A DNA stretch of 64,000 nt from Spirosoma oryzae (GCF_003002825.1 NZ_PVTE01000001.1:62001-126000), one strand, 5' to 3'. Shown: positions 25,710 to 35,732, counted from the first letter of the stretch. Notes: generated from the letters alone by a model not told the origin. A program made the numbers and translations.

Positions 25710-28700
25710 TCAGTGGCGAATGAGTTTCCAGTGCGTGCGATTACCGTCGGTTGTCATGACGAGTAGCGTGTACTGACCGACTGGTAAATCAGGTAAAGAC
25801 CAGTCGAATCGCGTGTGTCGACCCGTGACAGATTGATGAGCTACTTCGCGTCCCTGCATATCCCGTAAGCTGAGCTCCGCGATGGGAACGTCCGAGTCGA
25901 TTGCCACCTGCCGGGCGACTGGATTTGGAAAAACTGTCATATGACTACTGGCAACGGGTTCGTCGGCTAGTACCAGCGAACTTATCGTCAATTCGTTTTT
26001 GACAATACCACGCGCGCAGTTTGCATCGCGTAGGTCTTTCAACGTGAGCGTGAAGTTGGCGGGCTGCGTGGCCTTGACGTAAAACGTATAGGGTGAGGTC
26101 TGTATGGTTAGTGGGCGGTTCGCAGCGTCGAGTACGGACCAGGGTGCTGCGCCGGTCAGGTTGACGCTGACCCGGCTGCTGTCGCCAACAGGAAACGAGC
26201 GTTTGTCGGTACTGAATTCGGCCGTTGGCAGGGCTACCAGCGTGACCTGTAGGGAGTCGCGGGTACGGACGACTGGCTGGGTGCTTTGCGCAAACAACTT
26301 GTATGTACCCGCTGCCAGACTGGCTGGAAGCGTAGTGGTCAGTATCGTGCCGTTCTGCCGGGTGGTCAGATCAATCAGTTGTGCCTGACCCGTCAGCTTG
26401 AGCGAGATCTGATTACCTGCTGCAAACTGGCCCTGCTGAGTAAGATATAGACCCACCGAATCACCCGGACAGTATGACCGTGGAGACGACGCCGTCAGCG
26501 CAAGTACGGGTAATACCGTGACGCCCAGGCTGGCGGCTTTGCCCACGCAGCCATCCCGGTAGCAACTAGCCTGGTAGATCGTGTTGGCGTCGGGTTTGAT
26601 AGCGTGCAGGTTAGAATAGCGAATCAGGCGGTTAGACACCGTATCCGCCCCGGCCGCCCACGACCACAGTACATCCTGGCAACCAGCCGCCTGTAGCGTG
26701 ATGATTTCTCCCGCTTCTACGGTGGGTTTGTCGACGGTCAGCATCGGGGCCTTGAGATCTGAGCAGGGGTTGAAGCGGGTGAGTTGAAACTGACCGCTCA
26801 GCCAGATGGCCCCCCGGCTGTCGACGTTGATCGACTGTAGCGCACCGGGGGTTACTTTCGTCACCTGACGCCAGGCCGTGCCGTCGTAGCGGTAGATCGT
26901 GTATGGCGTGCTGTAATCGTTCACCAGCAGATTGTCCGCTGCGTCGACGGTCATATCAATTGGGGACGATACCGGCATTGTGCTGCTCCTGGGGAAACTC
27001 GTCCAGGTCTGCCCGTCGAATCTGACCAGTGGTGCGGTAGCAGTTGTCCCGCCCGAATGAGATACCCACACCGTTCCGTGCCCGTCGACGACCAGTAGAT
27101 TCAGGTACTTATCCAGCGCAGGTGTGTTGGTCATGTTGAACAGCGTGGTAACTCCAGTCGTGGTGTTGATGCGGATGAGCGACGTGGGCACGGCTGTATT
27201 GGCGTAATCAGCCTGGATCAGCCAGAGTAGCCCGGCCCGGGTAGCCCAACGGGTCAATGAGGCACCGGCGGGTAGTTTGTACAGCGTCGTCAGGCTGTCA
27301 CCCGACAGGCGATAGACGCCGTAGCCGGTAAAAAATAGCCGTTGCCGGGCGTCGAAACCCATAAGGCCGTCGGTTCCGCTGTACGTAAACGTGACCCGGT
27401 TGCTGAGCGTGCCAGTGGCCTCGTCCAGCTTACCCAGTTGAAAATAGGGAACGGGAATTTTGTTTTTGAAGACGTTGGCACTGATCTGGTTCATCAGCCA
27501 GATGGCCCCGTCGTCATCGGTACTGATACGAGCCCGTTGCGTACCGATTTTGCCACGGGTCGACTGCCGGCTGAACGTGCGTATGCTATCCTCTGCCAGG
27601 CGGGCCAGGCCATTGTCGTTTATCGCCCACATGGCCCCATTACCCGCCTTAGGTGATCCGAACAGGAATCCCTGAGACCAGTCGGCGCGGGTGCCGCCGT
27701 TAATAAAGGTCCAGGCCGATGAGATGGACTCGTCGCCGGTGCGAAACGAACTGGTGGTCCCGGCCAGCGTACCCGCCGGGTAATCATACCGGTTGTTGAT
27801 TTCCTCTGTGCGGACGTAGTACGTGGTAAAGGGCGTCAGGTTCTGGAGAATGTCGGTGTACAGCGTTGCGTCGCGAAACGTCTTTGCATAGATGGGTTTG
27901 GTAAACTGCGGGTCCGTACTGACGACCACACGAACCGTTGCCGACTGAATAGCCGGGACGTAGAGGTACGGGAATGTCAGCGGAGCGACTTCATCAACGG
28001 ATCGAAAAAAACGATAGCTGGGTGGGTTGCCAAAAAAACGGCCTGGTGTCGACCAGGGACCAGTCCGGTTGCTGAATAGGGCTCGCACCCGCCACCGTAA
28101 GGCTCCCGAGTTGTAATCGGTCAGGCTGAGGGCTGGCGTCGAGCCCGTCGTCGTTGCCAGTGGAGTCGCAAACGCCAGATCGTTGTCTTGCGCTAACTGC
28201 AACTGATAGGCCACGGCTCCCGCAACGGGTCGCACCGTGAAGCGTTTGTTGTCGCTGTAAGGCACCATCGTCTGATCGTTGGTGGGCGAGAGCAGGACGG
28301 GTACATCGGCCGTCGAACCCGCCAGTTGAAGCTGGCAAACGCCCGACCAGTCCGACGCGCCCAGCCGGTTGACCGATCGCACCCGGACAAAATAAGCCTG
28401 CCCCGGTACGAGCTGCGGCAGGCTGTAGCCGTTTTGGGCCGTTGTGTCGCTAATCTGTTTGCGCGCGAAATCGGCGGTCTGACTTACGTCGATGTCGTAC
28501 CGGTTGGCTGTTGGTTGCCCATCCCAGTAAAGAAATGGTGTGTTGGTCAGGGTAAGCTGTGCGGGCAGGAGCGGTGCCTGCGCGGGTGTGTTCAGCACCG
28601 GCAGGTTTGTAATGGCATAGTTGGTCATCAGCGTCTGGCACAGCGGATGAAACGATTGCTGGCGGATTTCGCAGTAACTCATCAGGGTGCCCCGAACGTT

Positions 28701-29372
28701 TTCGAGCGATTCAGTATAACAACTTCCTTCTATGTTCGAGCAGTAGTCGATAGGACCACCCGGCCATGCGCAGTTATGCGTGTGGGGTGAGTCGAAGGCA
28801 TGCCCCAGTTCGTGCGCTATAGTGGGTATGTCGAGCCGGCTTACTACGTAGTCACCACCACCGACGCCGAGAACAGTGGTGGACGTTTGTTTGGTCAGCA
28901 GATAAACACGTTTGTCCGACGTGATCCGGGTGGGTAGTTGGGGCCAGACCGTCTGGAGTCGACTAAATAAAGTGGCTGGGTTGGTTTCGCCCCGGTACGG
29001 GTCCGGCTCCGTGTCTTTCCAGATATGGATAGACACCACGGTCAGTCTGGTGTTAATTTCACGTTCGAAGATGGTCGATACCTGCCCGATCTGCGCCAGT
29101 ACGTAACTGCGAATTTGGTTGGTGTCTTTAGCGTAGGCCAGATACGTGTCGGAATCGATCTCGACGGCGATTCGGCAGACCCGTTGCTCACCAGCCGCCC
29201 GGCGTGCCTGCTGACCCGCCCGTAGTTGTGGAAGTCGGGCCATGAGCCGGATGACGCTGTCGGGCAACACCTGGTCGTTGACCCCGCAGAAAGGCACAGT
29301 CTGTGCCGTAGCTGGCGCGATCCAGACGCCGAAACACAGACAGATACAAACGAGTGTGGAGAGTTGTCTCAT
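25710..29372 (-). CDS. Reprolysin-like (M12B) metalloprotease with T9SS C-terminal sorting domain
   Basis: This 1220-aa protein from the ATG at 29372 has a signal peptide (LSTLVCICLCFGVWIAPATA). The protease domain covers about residues 60-260, with zinc motif HELGHAFDSPHTH (about 188-200) and Met-turn LMSYC. Fibronectin-III-like modules follow (about 270-540, e.g. YFVRVRSVNRLGASDWSGVC). A beta-propeller-like middle (about 545-910) has repeats such as DDDGAIWLMNQ and DSRGAIWLSGQ. After Ig-like modules, the last 75 residues form a type A sorting domain (MTVFPNPVARQVAIDS, LPVGQYTLLV). It is exported by the type IX system and probably degrades external protein. Confidence 0.88.
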   Translation of the reverse strand: MRQLSTLVCICLCFGVWIAPATAQTVPFCGVNDQVLPDSVIRLMARLPQLRAGQQARRAAGEQRVCRIAVEIDSDTYLAYAKDTNQIRSYVLAQIGQVSTIFEREINTRLTVVSIHIWKDTEPDPYRGETNPATLFSRLQTVWPQLPTRITSDKRVYLLTKQTSTTVLGVGGGDYVVSRLDIPTIAHELGHAFDSPHTHNCAWPGGPIDYCSNIEGSCYTESLENVRGTLMSYCEIRQQSFHPLCQTLMTNYAITNLPVLNTPAQAPLLPAQLTLTNTPFLYWDGQPTANRYDIDVSQTADFARKQISDTTAQNGYSLPQLVPGQAYFVRVRSVNRLGASDWSGVCQLQLAGSTADVPVLLSPTNDQTMVPYSDNKRFTVRPVAGAVAYQLQLAQDNDLAFATPLATTTGSTPALSLTDYNSGALRWRVRALFSNRTGPWSTPGRFFGNPPSYRFFRSVDEVAPLTFPYLYVPAIQSATVRVVVSTDPQFTKPIYAKTFRDATLYTDILQNLTPFTTYYVRTEEINNRYDYPAGTLAGTTSSFRTGDESISSAWTFINGGTRADWSQGFLFGSPKAGNGAMWAINDNGLARLAEDSIRTFSRQSTRGKIGTQRARISTDDDGAIWLMNQISANVFKNKIPVPYFQLGKLDEATGTLSNRVTFTYSGTDGLMGFDARQRLFFTGYGVYRLSGDSLTTLYKLPAGASLTRWATRAGLLWLIQADYANTAVPTSLIRINTTTGVTTLFNMTNTPALDKYLNLLVVDGHGTVWVSHSGGTTATAPLVRFDGQTWTSFPRSSTMPVSSPIDMTVDAADNLLVNDYSTPYTIYRYDGTAWRQVTKVTPGALQSINVDSRGAIWLSGQFQLTRFNPCSDLKAPMLTVDKPTVEAGEIITLQAAGCQDVLWSWAAGADTVSNRLIRYSNLHAIKPDANTIYQASCYRDGCVGKAASLGVTVLPVLALTASSPRSYCPGDSVGLYLTQQGQFAAGNQISLKLTGQAQLIDLTTRQNGTILTTTLPASLAAGTYKLFAQSTQPVVRTRDSLQVTLVALPTAEFSTDKRSFPVGDSSRVSVNLTGAAPWSVLDAANRPLTIQTSPYTFYVKATQPANFTLTLKDLRDANCARGIVKNELTISSLVLADEPVASSHMTVFPNPVARQVAIDSDVPIAELSLRDMQGREVAHQSVTGRHTRFDWSLPDLPVGQYTLLVMTTDGNRTHWKLIRH

Positions 29373-29399
29373 CTGAATTGGACAAAAGGCTGAAAAAGT

Positions 29400-29407
29400 C
29401 AAATCTA
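29400..29407 (-). promoter_or_regulatory. Bacteroidota -7-like element upstream of the T9SS protease
   Basis: The minus strand reads TAGATTTG, an exact TAnnTTTG match, 27 bp upstream of the chosen ATG at 29372. It also argues against the upstream in-frame ATG at 29402, which would lie inside the promoter. No clear -33 box was found. Confidence 0.4.
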
Positions 29408-29528
29408 AGTTAGAATTTGCGGACGGCGATACCCCATTTTCGGCTTATCCTGCCTTTTTGCTGAGAAATTGCAGCCGGAGACCGTTTACTAAATGAACTG
29501 CACCGTCAATGTGCTGATTTGTGGTTTT

Positions 29529-30212
29529 ATGAAGTTACTGTTGATCGAGGATGAAGTGAAAACGCTGCTTAGTCTCAAGCAGGGGCTGGAGGAAGAACAG
29601 TGGGCTGTCGACATTGCCTACGACGGCAGCATGGGTTTTCAACTGGCCACCCGCAACACCTACGCGCTGATTATTTCCGACATCATTCTGCCCGGCATGA
29701 ATGGGCTGGAGCTGTGCCGCAAATTACGTACTGCCGACATCACGACGCCTATCTTGCTACTGACCGCGCTGGGTACGACCGACGATAAAATCGACGGGCT
29801 CGATGCGGGGGCCGACGATTACCTGGCCAAACCATTCGAACTGCGCGAACTGCTGGCGCGGGTCCGGGCGCTGACCCGGCGCAGTGCGGCCCAGCCTGCG
29901 TATACCGGCAGTACGCTCGCCCTGGCCGACCTGACGCTCAACCCCGATACGAAGCTGGTGACGCGGGCGGGACAGGAAATTACGCTCACCGCCAAAGAGT
30001 TTCAGCTGCTCGATTATCTCCTGCGGAATCAGGGACGGGTGGTGTCGAAGGCAGAGCTGGCCGAGAAAATATGGGACGTTACCTTCGATACAGGCACCAA
30101 CGTGATTGAGGTGTACGTTAACTTCCTGCGCAAAAAAATCGACCGTGACTTCGAGCCGAAACTGCTGCACACGCAGATCGGTATGGGGTATGTCCTTAAA
30201 GTAATGGCCTGA
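29529..30212 (+). CDS. OmpR-family response regulator
   Basis: This 227-aa protein from the ATG at 29529 (MKLLLIEDEVKTLL) has a receiver domain at 1-115, with phospho-acceptor Asp in ISDIILPGMNG (about residue 51) and Lys in YLAKPFEL. A winged-helix DNA-binding domain follows at about 130-225 (ITLTAKEFQLLDYLLRNQGR, VIEVYVNFLRKKID). The stop overlaps the start of the kinase gene by one base. The 11-bp repeats after the kinase gene are a plausible target. Confidence 0.92.
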   Translation: MKLLLIEDEVKTLLSLKQGLEEEQWAVDIAYDGSMGFQLATRNTYALIISDIILPGMNGLELCRKLRTADITTPILLLTALGTTDDKIDGLDAGADDYLAKPFELRELLARVRALTRRSAAQPAYTGSTLALADLTLNPDTKLVTRAGQEITLTAKEFQLLDYLLRNQGRVVSKAELAEKIWDVTFDTGTNVIEVYVNFLRKKIDRDFEPKLLHTQIGMGYVLKVMA

Positions 30213-31576
30213 TGGGGAATATTCGGACCCGGCTGACGGTTCAGTTTATGGCACTGGTAACGGTGGTCCTGCTGCTGTTCTCGCTGGGCGTCTACGGCTT
30301 CAGTCAGCTTTACCTGCAAAAGCGTTTTTTTAGCCGGTTGCAGAGCCGCGCGCTCACCGTTACCGAGCAACTGGCCAATGCCCCGAACCCGTCTATCGAT
30401 ACCCGCCAGCCTGGCAACGATGCACTACCCGACGAACAGGTGTCCGTTTACAACACCCGCCTACACCGCATCATTTTTAGTGTCGGTCCCGACCGACCGG
30501 CCCTGCACGTATCGTTTATAGCGCAATTAAAACCCGGGAAGACGAGGCTGTATCTGCACCAGGGCGACACGCAGGTAGTGGCGATTTTTCTGGCGGGCAA
30601 GGCTCCTGACAACTGGCTACTAATCAGTGCTGTCGATCAGCAGGGGAAGGCCGCCCTAGCTGATCTGCGGCAGATTCTGGGTGTAATGGGACTGGCCGGA
30701 GTGCTGTTACTGAGTCTGGCGGGCTGGCTGTTTGCCGGGCGGGCGCTGGCCCCCATGGAAAATATCGTGGGACAGGTAAACACGATTTTTCCGGCCAACA
30801 TGGCCCGCCGGGTCGAATACGCGAATCCCGGTGATGAGATCGGTTCGCTGGTCACTACGGTCAACCGGCTGCTGGATCGGGTAGGAGAAGCACTGCTGAA
30901 CCAGAAGATGTTTATTGCGAACGTGTCGCATGAGTTGAAGAACCCGCTGACGAAAATCCGCTCCCAGCTCGACGTCGCCCTACGGCAACCGCGCGACCCG
31001 GACACGTATATCCGGTTGCTGACGTCACTGCGCGACGACGCCACTTCGCTCACCGACCTGACGAATACCTTGCTGACGCTGGCCGGTACGAATGCCGATA
31101 CGCTACCCATGCAGCCGCTGCGAATCGACGAACTGCTGTGGGAAGTCAAGCAGCAGGCGCAAAAGTGGAACGAAGCCTACCGGGTGGCGCTGACCTTTGC
31201 TGAATTTCCCGATGAAGAAGGCGCGCTGCTGGTGATGGGTAACGAAGCCGCGCTGAAAAACCTGCTGCTGAACCTGATCGATAACGCCTGTAAATTTGCC
31301 GCTGATAATCAGGCGCTGGTCACGTTCCGGGCCGATGGCGAGACCGTACAGGTGCAGGTCGCCAACGTCGGCCCGCCGATTGCTGCTGCTGATCTGCCCT
31401 TCCTGTTCGAGCCGTTCTACCGCAGCCGTACCACCGCGACCACCCATCGAGGGCACGGGTTAGGCCTGGCCATTGCCGCCCGCATCGCCGACCTGCACCG
31501 GGGAACAATCGTCGCTGAATCGACAAAAATGGGTGCCGTCTTTACGCTGTCGTTGCCGGTACAAGCTGCATTTTAA
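30212..31576 (+). CDS. Sensor histidine kinase
   Basis: This 454-aa membrane kinase has an N-terminal helix (about 9-29) and a second helix (about 155-175, VMGLAGVLLLSLAGWLFAGR) around a short periplasmic sensor region. HAMP lies at about 175-230. HisKA carries His in ANVSHELKNPLTKIR, and the ATPase domain has NLIDNACKFA and HRGHGLGLAIAARI. It should phosphorylate the preceding regulator. The signal sensed is unknown. Confidence 0.92.
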   Translation: MGNIRTRLTVQFMALVTVVLLLFSLGVYGFSQLYLQKRFFSRLQSRALTVTEQLANAPNPSIDTRQPGNDALPDEQVSVYNTRLHRIIFSVGPDRPALHVSFIAQLKPGKTRLYLHQGDTQVVAIFLAGKAPDNWLLISAVDQQGKAALADLRQILGVMGLAGVLLLSLAGWLFAGRALAPMENIVGQVNTIFPANMARRVEYANPGDEIGSLVTTVNRLLDRVGEALLNQKMFIANVSHELKNPLTKIRSQLDVALRQPRDPDTYIRLLTSLRDDATSLTDLTNTLLTLAGTNADTLPMQPLRIDELLWEVKQQAQKWNEAYRVALTFAEFPDEEGALLVMGNEAALKNLLLNLIDNACKFAADNQALVTFRADGETVQVQVANVGPPIAAADLPFLFEPFYRSRTTATTHRGHGLGLAIAARIADLHRGTIVAESTKMGAVFTLSLPVQAAF

Positions 31577-31601
31577 GGTCAGTTTAAGGTCAGTTTAAGT
31601 C
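31575..31601 (+). promoter_or_regulatory. Tandem 11-bp operator-like repeats
   Basis: AAGGTCAGTTT occurs twice in direct tandem (31575-31585, 31586-31596), followed by a partial third AAGTC. The first copy overlaps the kinase stop codon. An 11-bp period places the sites on one face of DNA, as for OmpR-type dimers. It lies 48 bp before the coiled-coil membrane protein gene. Confidence 0.55.
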
Positions 31602-31648
31602 GTGCCTAAGCCCGGCGACTGTCTTTTGTAGAAAGATAATCGTCAGCC

Positions 31649-32605
31649 ATGCACATAACAGACACCCCAACCCGATCCAGCAAAGGTATCCGACCCATCG
31701 CCGTTGGCGTACTGGTCGGCGTAGCCTCGCTGCTGGTGTATCTGTTTGTGGGGGCGCAGAACGAAACGCTCGAACTACAGCAGTCGCTGACCACGCAGGT
31801 CGAGCAACTGGCGCATACACAAACACAACTCGACTCGCTGTCGCGGGTGCTCGACGCCCGTATCGCCGATGTGCGTCGGCTGGGCGGCAACGTGGGGAAT
31901 CTGGAAACCGTAAAAGCCCGGCTGGAAGCCGACAAGCAGCGCCTTACCCACGATCTGCGGTTTTCTGTCCGTACCTACGATCAGCGAATCCGGCAGTACG
32001 GGGCTTTCCTGGCATCGCGCAATGCTGACCTGCGGCTCATTCGCGAAGAAAACAGCAACCTGGCCAACCGGGCCCGGGCGCTGGAAGAAGAACGCGAACT
32101 GGTGCTAAGCGAGAACGCGGGCCTGCGGTACGACCGTGATGAATTGAGTCGCGCGGTAGCGACGTTCTCCGCCCAGAATGACGATCTGAAGCGGAAGGTG
32201 ACGCTGGCGTCGGCCATGCGGGCGCTGGACGTGCAGGTGCGGTCGCTGACGGAGAGCGGACGCGAGCGGCAGGGGGGCGTCTATCGGGCGTCGCGTACCG
32301 ACCGGCTCAAGATCTTGTTCACGCTGGCAGCCAACCCGCTGGCTACCAAAAATACCAAAGACATTTACCTGCGCGTACTCGATCCGAACGGTAGTGTGCT
32401 GAGCGACGATCGCATCGGCGGAACATTATCGTACGAAGGAAACGCCATCGGCTACAGCATGCGTCAGCCAGTCGCCTTCGACAACAACGATCAGTCGGTT
32501 GAGCTGGTGTACCGGCGTGATTCCCCGTACCGTCCCGGTCCGTACACGGTCGAACTGTATGCCGAAGGCTTCCGTATCGGGCAGGGTGAGTTCATGCTGA
32601 AATAG
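31649..32605 (+). CDS. Single-pass coiled-coil membrane protein
   Basis: This 318-aa protein is of unknown function. One membrane helix lies at about residues 17-37 (AVGVLVGVASLLVYLFVGAQ). A long coiled coil covers about 40-200 (LTTQVEQLAHTQTQLDSLSR, EERELVLSENAGLRYDRDEL). A C-terminal beta-rich domain ends the protein (about 215-318, RLKILFTLAANPLATKNTKD and YTVELYAEGFRIGQGEF). It follows the two-component genes and carries tandem operator-like repeats upstream, so it is a likely output of that system. It is presumably periplasmic and structural. Confidence 0.7.
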   Translation: MHITDTPTRSSKGIRPIAVGVLVGVASLLVYLFVGAQNETLELQQSLTTQVEQLAHTQTQLDSLSRVLDARIADVRRLGGNVGNLETVKARLEADKQRLTHDLRFSVRTYDQRIRQYGAFLASRNADLRLIREENSNLANRARALEEERELVLSENAGLRYDRDELSRAVATFSAQNDDLKRKVTLASAMRALDVQVRSLTESGRERQGGVYRASRTDRLKILFTLAANPLATKNTKDIYLRVLDPNGSVLSDDRIGGTLSYEGNAIGYSMRQPVAFDNNDQSVELVYRRDSPYRPGPYTVELYAEGFRIGQGEFMLK

Positions 32606-32677
32606 CGATCGGTTGTCGGCGGGTGTCACTTGATGGAGACCGAAAACCGTAAACCGTAAACCGAAAAGGAATAAGTA

Positions 32678-33832
32678 ATGAAGCGTCAGCTACAAAACGG
32701 ATTATTTGAACTGTTGGCAATCGGGCTGCTGGTTGCCCAGACCACGCTCGACTGGACGCAGGCAACCGTGCAGTGCTGGCGTCGTCATCCACGGGCCTGC
32801 TCCGCGCTCGTCTATCTGTTTTTAACGATGGCGTTCTGCTATCAGCCATCGGTAGGGCGCTGGATTGGCGGCTTCGTGATGATGAGTCTGCCCGTAGCCA
32901 TGCTGAGCGGACTGGTTGCGAGTCTGTACCTGCTGCGGCAGAACGAGCGACTGGCCGGAACGGTGGGGCTGGTCTGGCTGGTGCTGACATTGCCCATCGG
33001 CAAACGACTGTTCGGTTATGGAAATGAGCTGCCCGCTACCGTCTCGGCCCAGGCTCTGAGTGTGCTTAGCTTCAACGGCGAGTGTTTTAACCCGGCGGCT
33101 AACACGGGTATTCGTACGCTACGCGCCGACATTGCCTGCTTTCAGGAATACGCCCCTAACGCCGATCTGGAAAAACAATATCCCGACCGGCTAACCCGCC
33201 TGACCCGCTTCTCGGGCAACCGACAGGTGGGGCTGGCCCTGTTTTCCCAGTATCCGATTGTCCGGCAATACGGGCGTATCTGGAAGCGGGGCAATGCCCC
33301 CGACATCAACGGGTTTCTCTGCGCCGACGTCGCCTATGGACGGGATACGGTGCGGGTAGTGAACGTGCATCTGTGGTCGATGGGCGTCCGCGTCGAACAG
33401 GCGTATCAGGCCGGGCGGACGGGGCGGCTAGGTCGTTTTTTCGCCGAACTGGGCGACACGTTTCAGCGCCTGAAAGAAGGGTTCGACCGGCGCGACGAGC
33501 AGATTCGGGAAGTGGAGCAGTACGTGTCGGGTAGTCGCTACCCGGTAATTATCTGCGGAGATTTCAACGAAACGCCCTTTGGCTACGCTTACGGTAAGCT
33601 ACGGCGTAACTTCCGTAACGCCTTTGAAGAAGCCGGCGAGGGCTTCGGCTTTACGCTGAACCGACACCCGTACTGCGTCCGTATCGATCAGCAATTCTTT
33701 AGCCCCGACTGGCACGTGACCTCCTGCCGCACCCTGTCGGGGGTGACGTTTTCCGACCACTTCCCGGTTATGGCGCAGTACATCCTCAAGAAATCACTGA
33801 CCCGGACACCGGAGGTATTGGCACAGCGCTAG
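32678..33832 (+). CDS. Endonuclease/exonuclease/phosphatase family membrane protein
   Basis: This 384-aa protein has hydrophobic N-terminal segments (about 10-25, 42-58, 65-90, 98-108) and a C-terminal EEP domain at about 125-370. Motifs are LSFNGECFN, ACFQEYAP (Glu metal ligand), ICGDFNETPFG and FSDHFPV (catalytic Asp/His). This arrangement is common in Bacteroidota, where EEP domains may act on nucleic acid, sphingolipid or phospholipid. The substrate cannot be set from sequence. Confidence 0.88.
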   Translation: MKRQLQNGLFELLAIGLLVAQTTLDWTQATVQCWRRHPRACSALVYLFLTMAFCYQPSVGRWIGGFVMMSLPVAMLSGLVASLYLLRQNERLAGTVGLVWLVLTLPIGKRLFGYGNELPATVSAQALSVLSFNGECFNPAANTGIRTLRADIACFQEYAPNADLEKQYPDRLTRLTRFSGNRQVGLALFSQYPIVRQYGRIWKRGNAPDINGFLCADVAYGRDTVRVVNVHLWSMGVRVEQAYQAGRTGRLGRFFAELGDTFQRLKEGFDRRDEQIREVEQYVSGSRYPVIICGDFNETPFGYAYGKLRRNFRNAFEEAGEGFGFTLNRHPYCVRIDQQFFSPDWHVTSCRTLSGVTFSDHFPVMAQYILKKSLTRTPEVLAQR

Positions 33833-33909
33833 ACACCGTACGTAGCGCAAACAAATCAAGGGTCGGGCGGATTTAGCTAAGAACAACACCTTGTTTTCGT
33901 ACCGTAGCT

Positions 33910-34515
33910 ATGCCCCTTCTCGTTCTGGTCCGTCACGGCCAATCACAGTTCAATCTGGAAAACCGCTTCACCGGTAATGTCGACACCCCCCTGACCGATC
34001 TGGGGCGGCATGAAGCCCGCGAAGCCGGGACACTGCTCAAAAACGACCGATTCACGATTGGCTTTACGTCGGTGCTGCAACGGGCGATCGATACGATGAC
34101 GATCATTCTGCACGAAACCGGGCAAACGGAGTTGCCCGTCGAGCGCAGCGCTGCCCTGAATGAGCGGATGTACGGCGATTTGCAGGGGACAAACAAAGCC
34201 GAAGCCGAAGAGCGGTTTGGGGCTGAACAGGTATTTCGCTGGCGACGTAGCTACGACGAACGTCCCCCTAATGGCGAGAGCCTGCACGATACCGTCGATC
34301 GGGTAGTGCCCTACTTCGACCAAACCATTCTGCCCCACCTGAACCGCGACGAAGCCGTGTTGATTGTTGCTCACGGCAATAGCCTGCGCGCGTTGCTGAT
34401 GCGACTGGAAAATATTAGCCCCGACCATATCGAGAAAGTGGAACTGGCAACGGGCGTCCCCCGCCAATACGATTACGACCCGGCAACAGCTACGTTCCGA
34501 CAACTGGGTAAATAA
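33910..34515 (+). CDS. gpmA: 2,3-bisphosphoglycerate-dependent phosphoglycerate mutase
   Basis: This 201-aa histidine phosphatase superfamily enzyme interconverts 3- and 2-phosphoglycerate in glycolysis. LVRHGQSQFNLENRFTG (6-22) holds the phospho-accepting His. RAIDTM, LNERMYGDLQG, RSYDERPP and the second catalytic His in IVAHGNSLRALLM follow in order. It is shorter than the 250-aa Escherichia coli enzyme but has all the substrate motifs of the dPGM type. Confidence 0.88.
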   Translation: MPLLVLVRHGQSQFNLENRFTGNVDTPLTDLGRHEAREAGTLLKNDRFTIGFTSVLQRAIDTMTIILHETGQTELPVERSAALNERMYGDLQGTNKAEAEERFGAEQVFRWRRSYDERPPNGESLHDTVDRVVPYFDQTILPHLNRDEAVLIVAHGNSLRALLMRLENISPDHIEKVELATGVPRQYDYDPATATFRQLGK

Positions 34516-34751
34516 GCGTACAACGCTATAGCAGCGTTAGAACGGCTGATTAGCCACAGGTACGCACCGAACCTAAGTCGATAAATGCAAACACATCTTC
34601 TCATGAATTGTGTCAGTAAGTCAGTTGTTGACTACTTATAGGCTTTTGATTGTTACTTAAAAATATTTTATATAAACTATTTGTTTTTATTGGGGAAGTG
34701 CTGAATATTGTAAGATCGTGAGCAAATAGAGCGCACACGGTCGATTACGAT

Positions 34752-35063
34752 ATGGTCTGGACGTTGTATAAAAGATCGGCTCGGGCGGTATGTAAGGCTA
34801 CCATCGCTGCGTTACTGGATCAACCGATCGAGCGCGTTCAGCAGCGGATTCTAATTCGGCAGATTGGCCGTGTACTACACTGCGTCCGGCAGGCGCATAG
34901 TCAGCATCCGGCTTGGCTACAACAGCAATACGGTACGATGGATAGGTACCTGGAAAAACACCTGTCTGCTGACGACTGGCGCTTCCTGATGGAATTACGT
35001 AACGCTGAGCTGGTTAACGAACGCGCTGTTCCGCCCTGTCCGGCGCATGCGCGGATGGCCTAA
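34752..35063 (+). CDS. Hypothetical small protein
   Basis: This 103-aa basic, helical protein (CKATIAALLDQPIERVQQRI, WLQQQYGTMDRYLEKHL) is not recognised. It has no signal peptide or clear motif. The start is an ATG after a strongly AT-rich 235-bp upstream region, which is promoter-like. Three-base periodicity and a good ATG support coding, but only moderately. Confidence 0.5.
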   Translation: MVWTLYKRSARAVCKATIAALLDQPIERVQQRILIRQIGRVLHCVRQAHSQHPAWLQQQYGTMDRYLEKHLSADDWRFLMELRNAELVNERAVPPCPAHARMA

Positions 35064-35471
35064 AATGGTCGATTCGTAACGGATACAACCGGCCCGCAGC
35101 GGACATAACGACTAACATACCCCGGCCAATCGCCCGCTAATTCAATATACTGTTTTGTTGCGCCATGGGTCAGGGCCTCCCGTCAACGTGTACTGATGTG
35201 TCGGCTGTTTGCAGGCAGACTACGTTACTAGCTATACGTTCTTCCAACTACCGCCGGAAGCGCCCCGGTTACTAGATACGTAAAAATAGACCGGTTGTTC
35301 GAACCGATATTGCGTTTATACTGACGATCGCTATCACACCGTTATATTCGAAGCAAACAGGCATCGCCTAACAGGGTGAGCGAACATAGCGTCATAGGAT
35401 TTTTTTGAACCGCTCCCAGCCTATAATTAGTTATAGTAAACAACAGATGAACAATAGTACTCAACAAAACC
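35064..35471. other. Intergenic region flanking orphan small genes
   Basis: This 408-bp stretch separates two small + strand genes. I see no convincing frame, hairpin or promoter consensus. AT content rises near 35400-35460, just before the next start. Confidence 0.4.
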
Positions 35472-35732
35472 ATGAACATCAGAAACAATGTCCATATCAG
35501 CGCGGGAGAGCAGCCGCAGCTAATTCAGACGCTGCTTAACACGGCTAGTCCGCGAACAGCACAGTACCTGGGTCATGCCATGCGCACCGACTATACCTGT
35601 GGCGTCGTCGTCAGTACGTCGGCCGGTTTCAAAACGATTACCTTGCCAGCCCGCGCGCTTGAGCTGATGGCCGATGGAATCGTCGTCGATCAGGACCGCG
35701 ATTTCATCCGTCGCCAGTTGGGGCAGGCCTGA
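35472..35732 (+). CDS. Hypothetical small protein
   Basis: This 86-aa protein (MNIRNNVHISAGEQPQLIQT, FKTITLPARALELMADGIVV) is not recognised. It looks soluble and mixed alpha/beta. A terminator 55 bp after the stop supports it as a real transcription unit. Confidence 0.5.
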   Translation: MNIRNNVHISAGEQPQLIQTLLNTASPRTAQYLGHAMRTDYTCGVVVSTSAGFKTITLPARALELMADGIVVDQDRDFIRRQLGQA

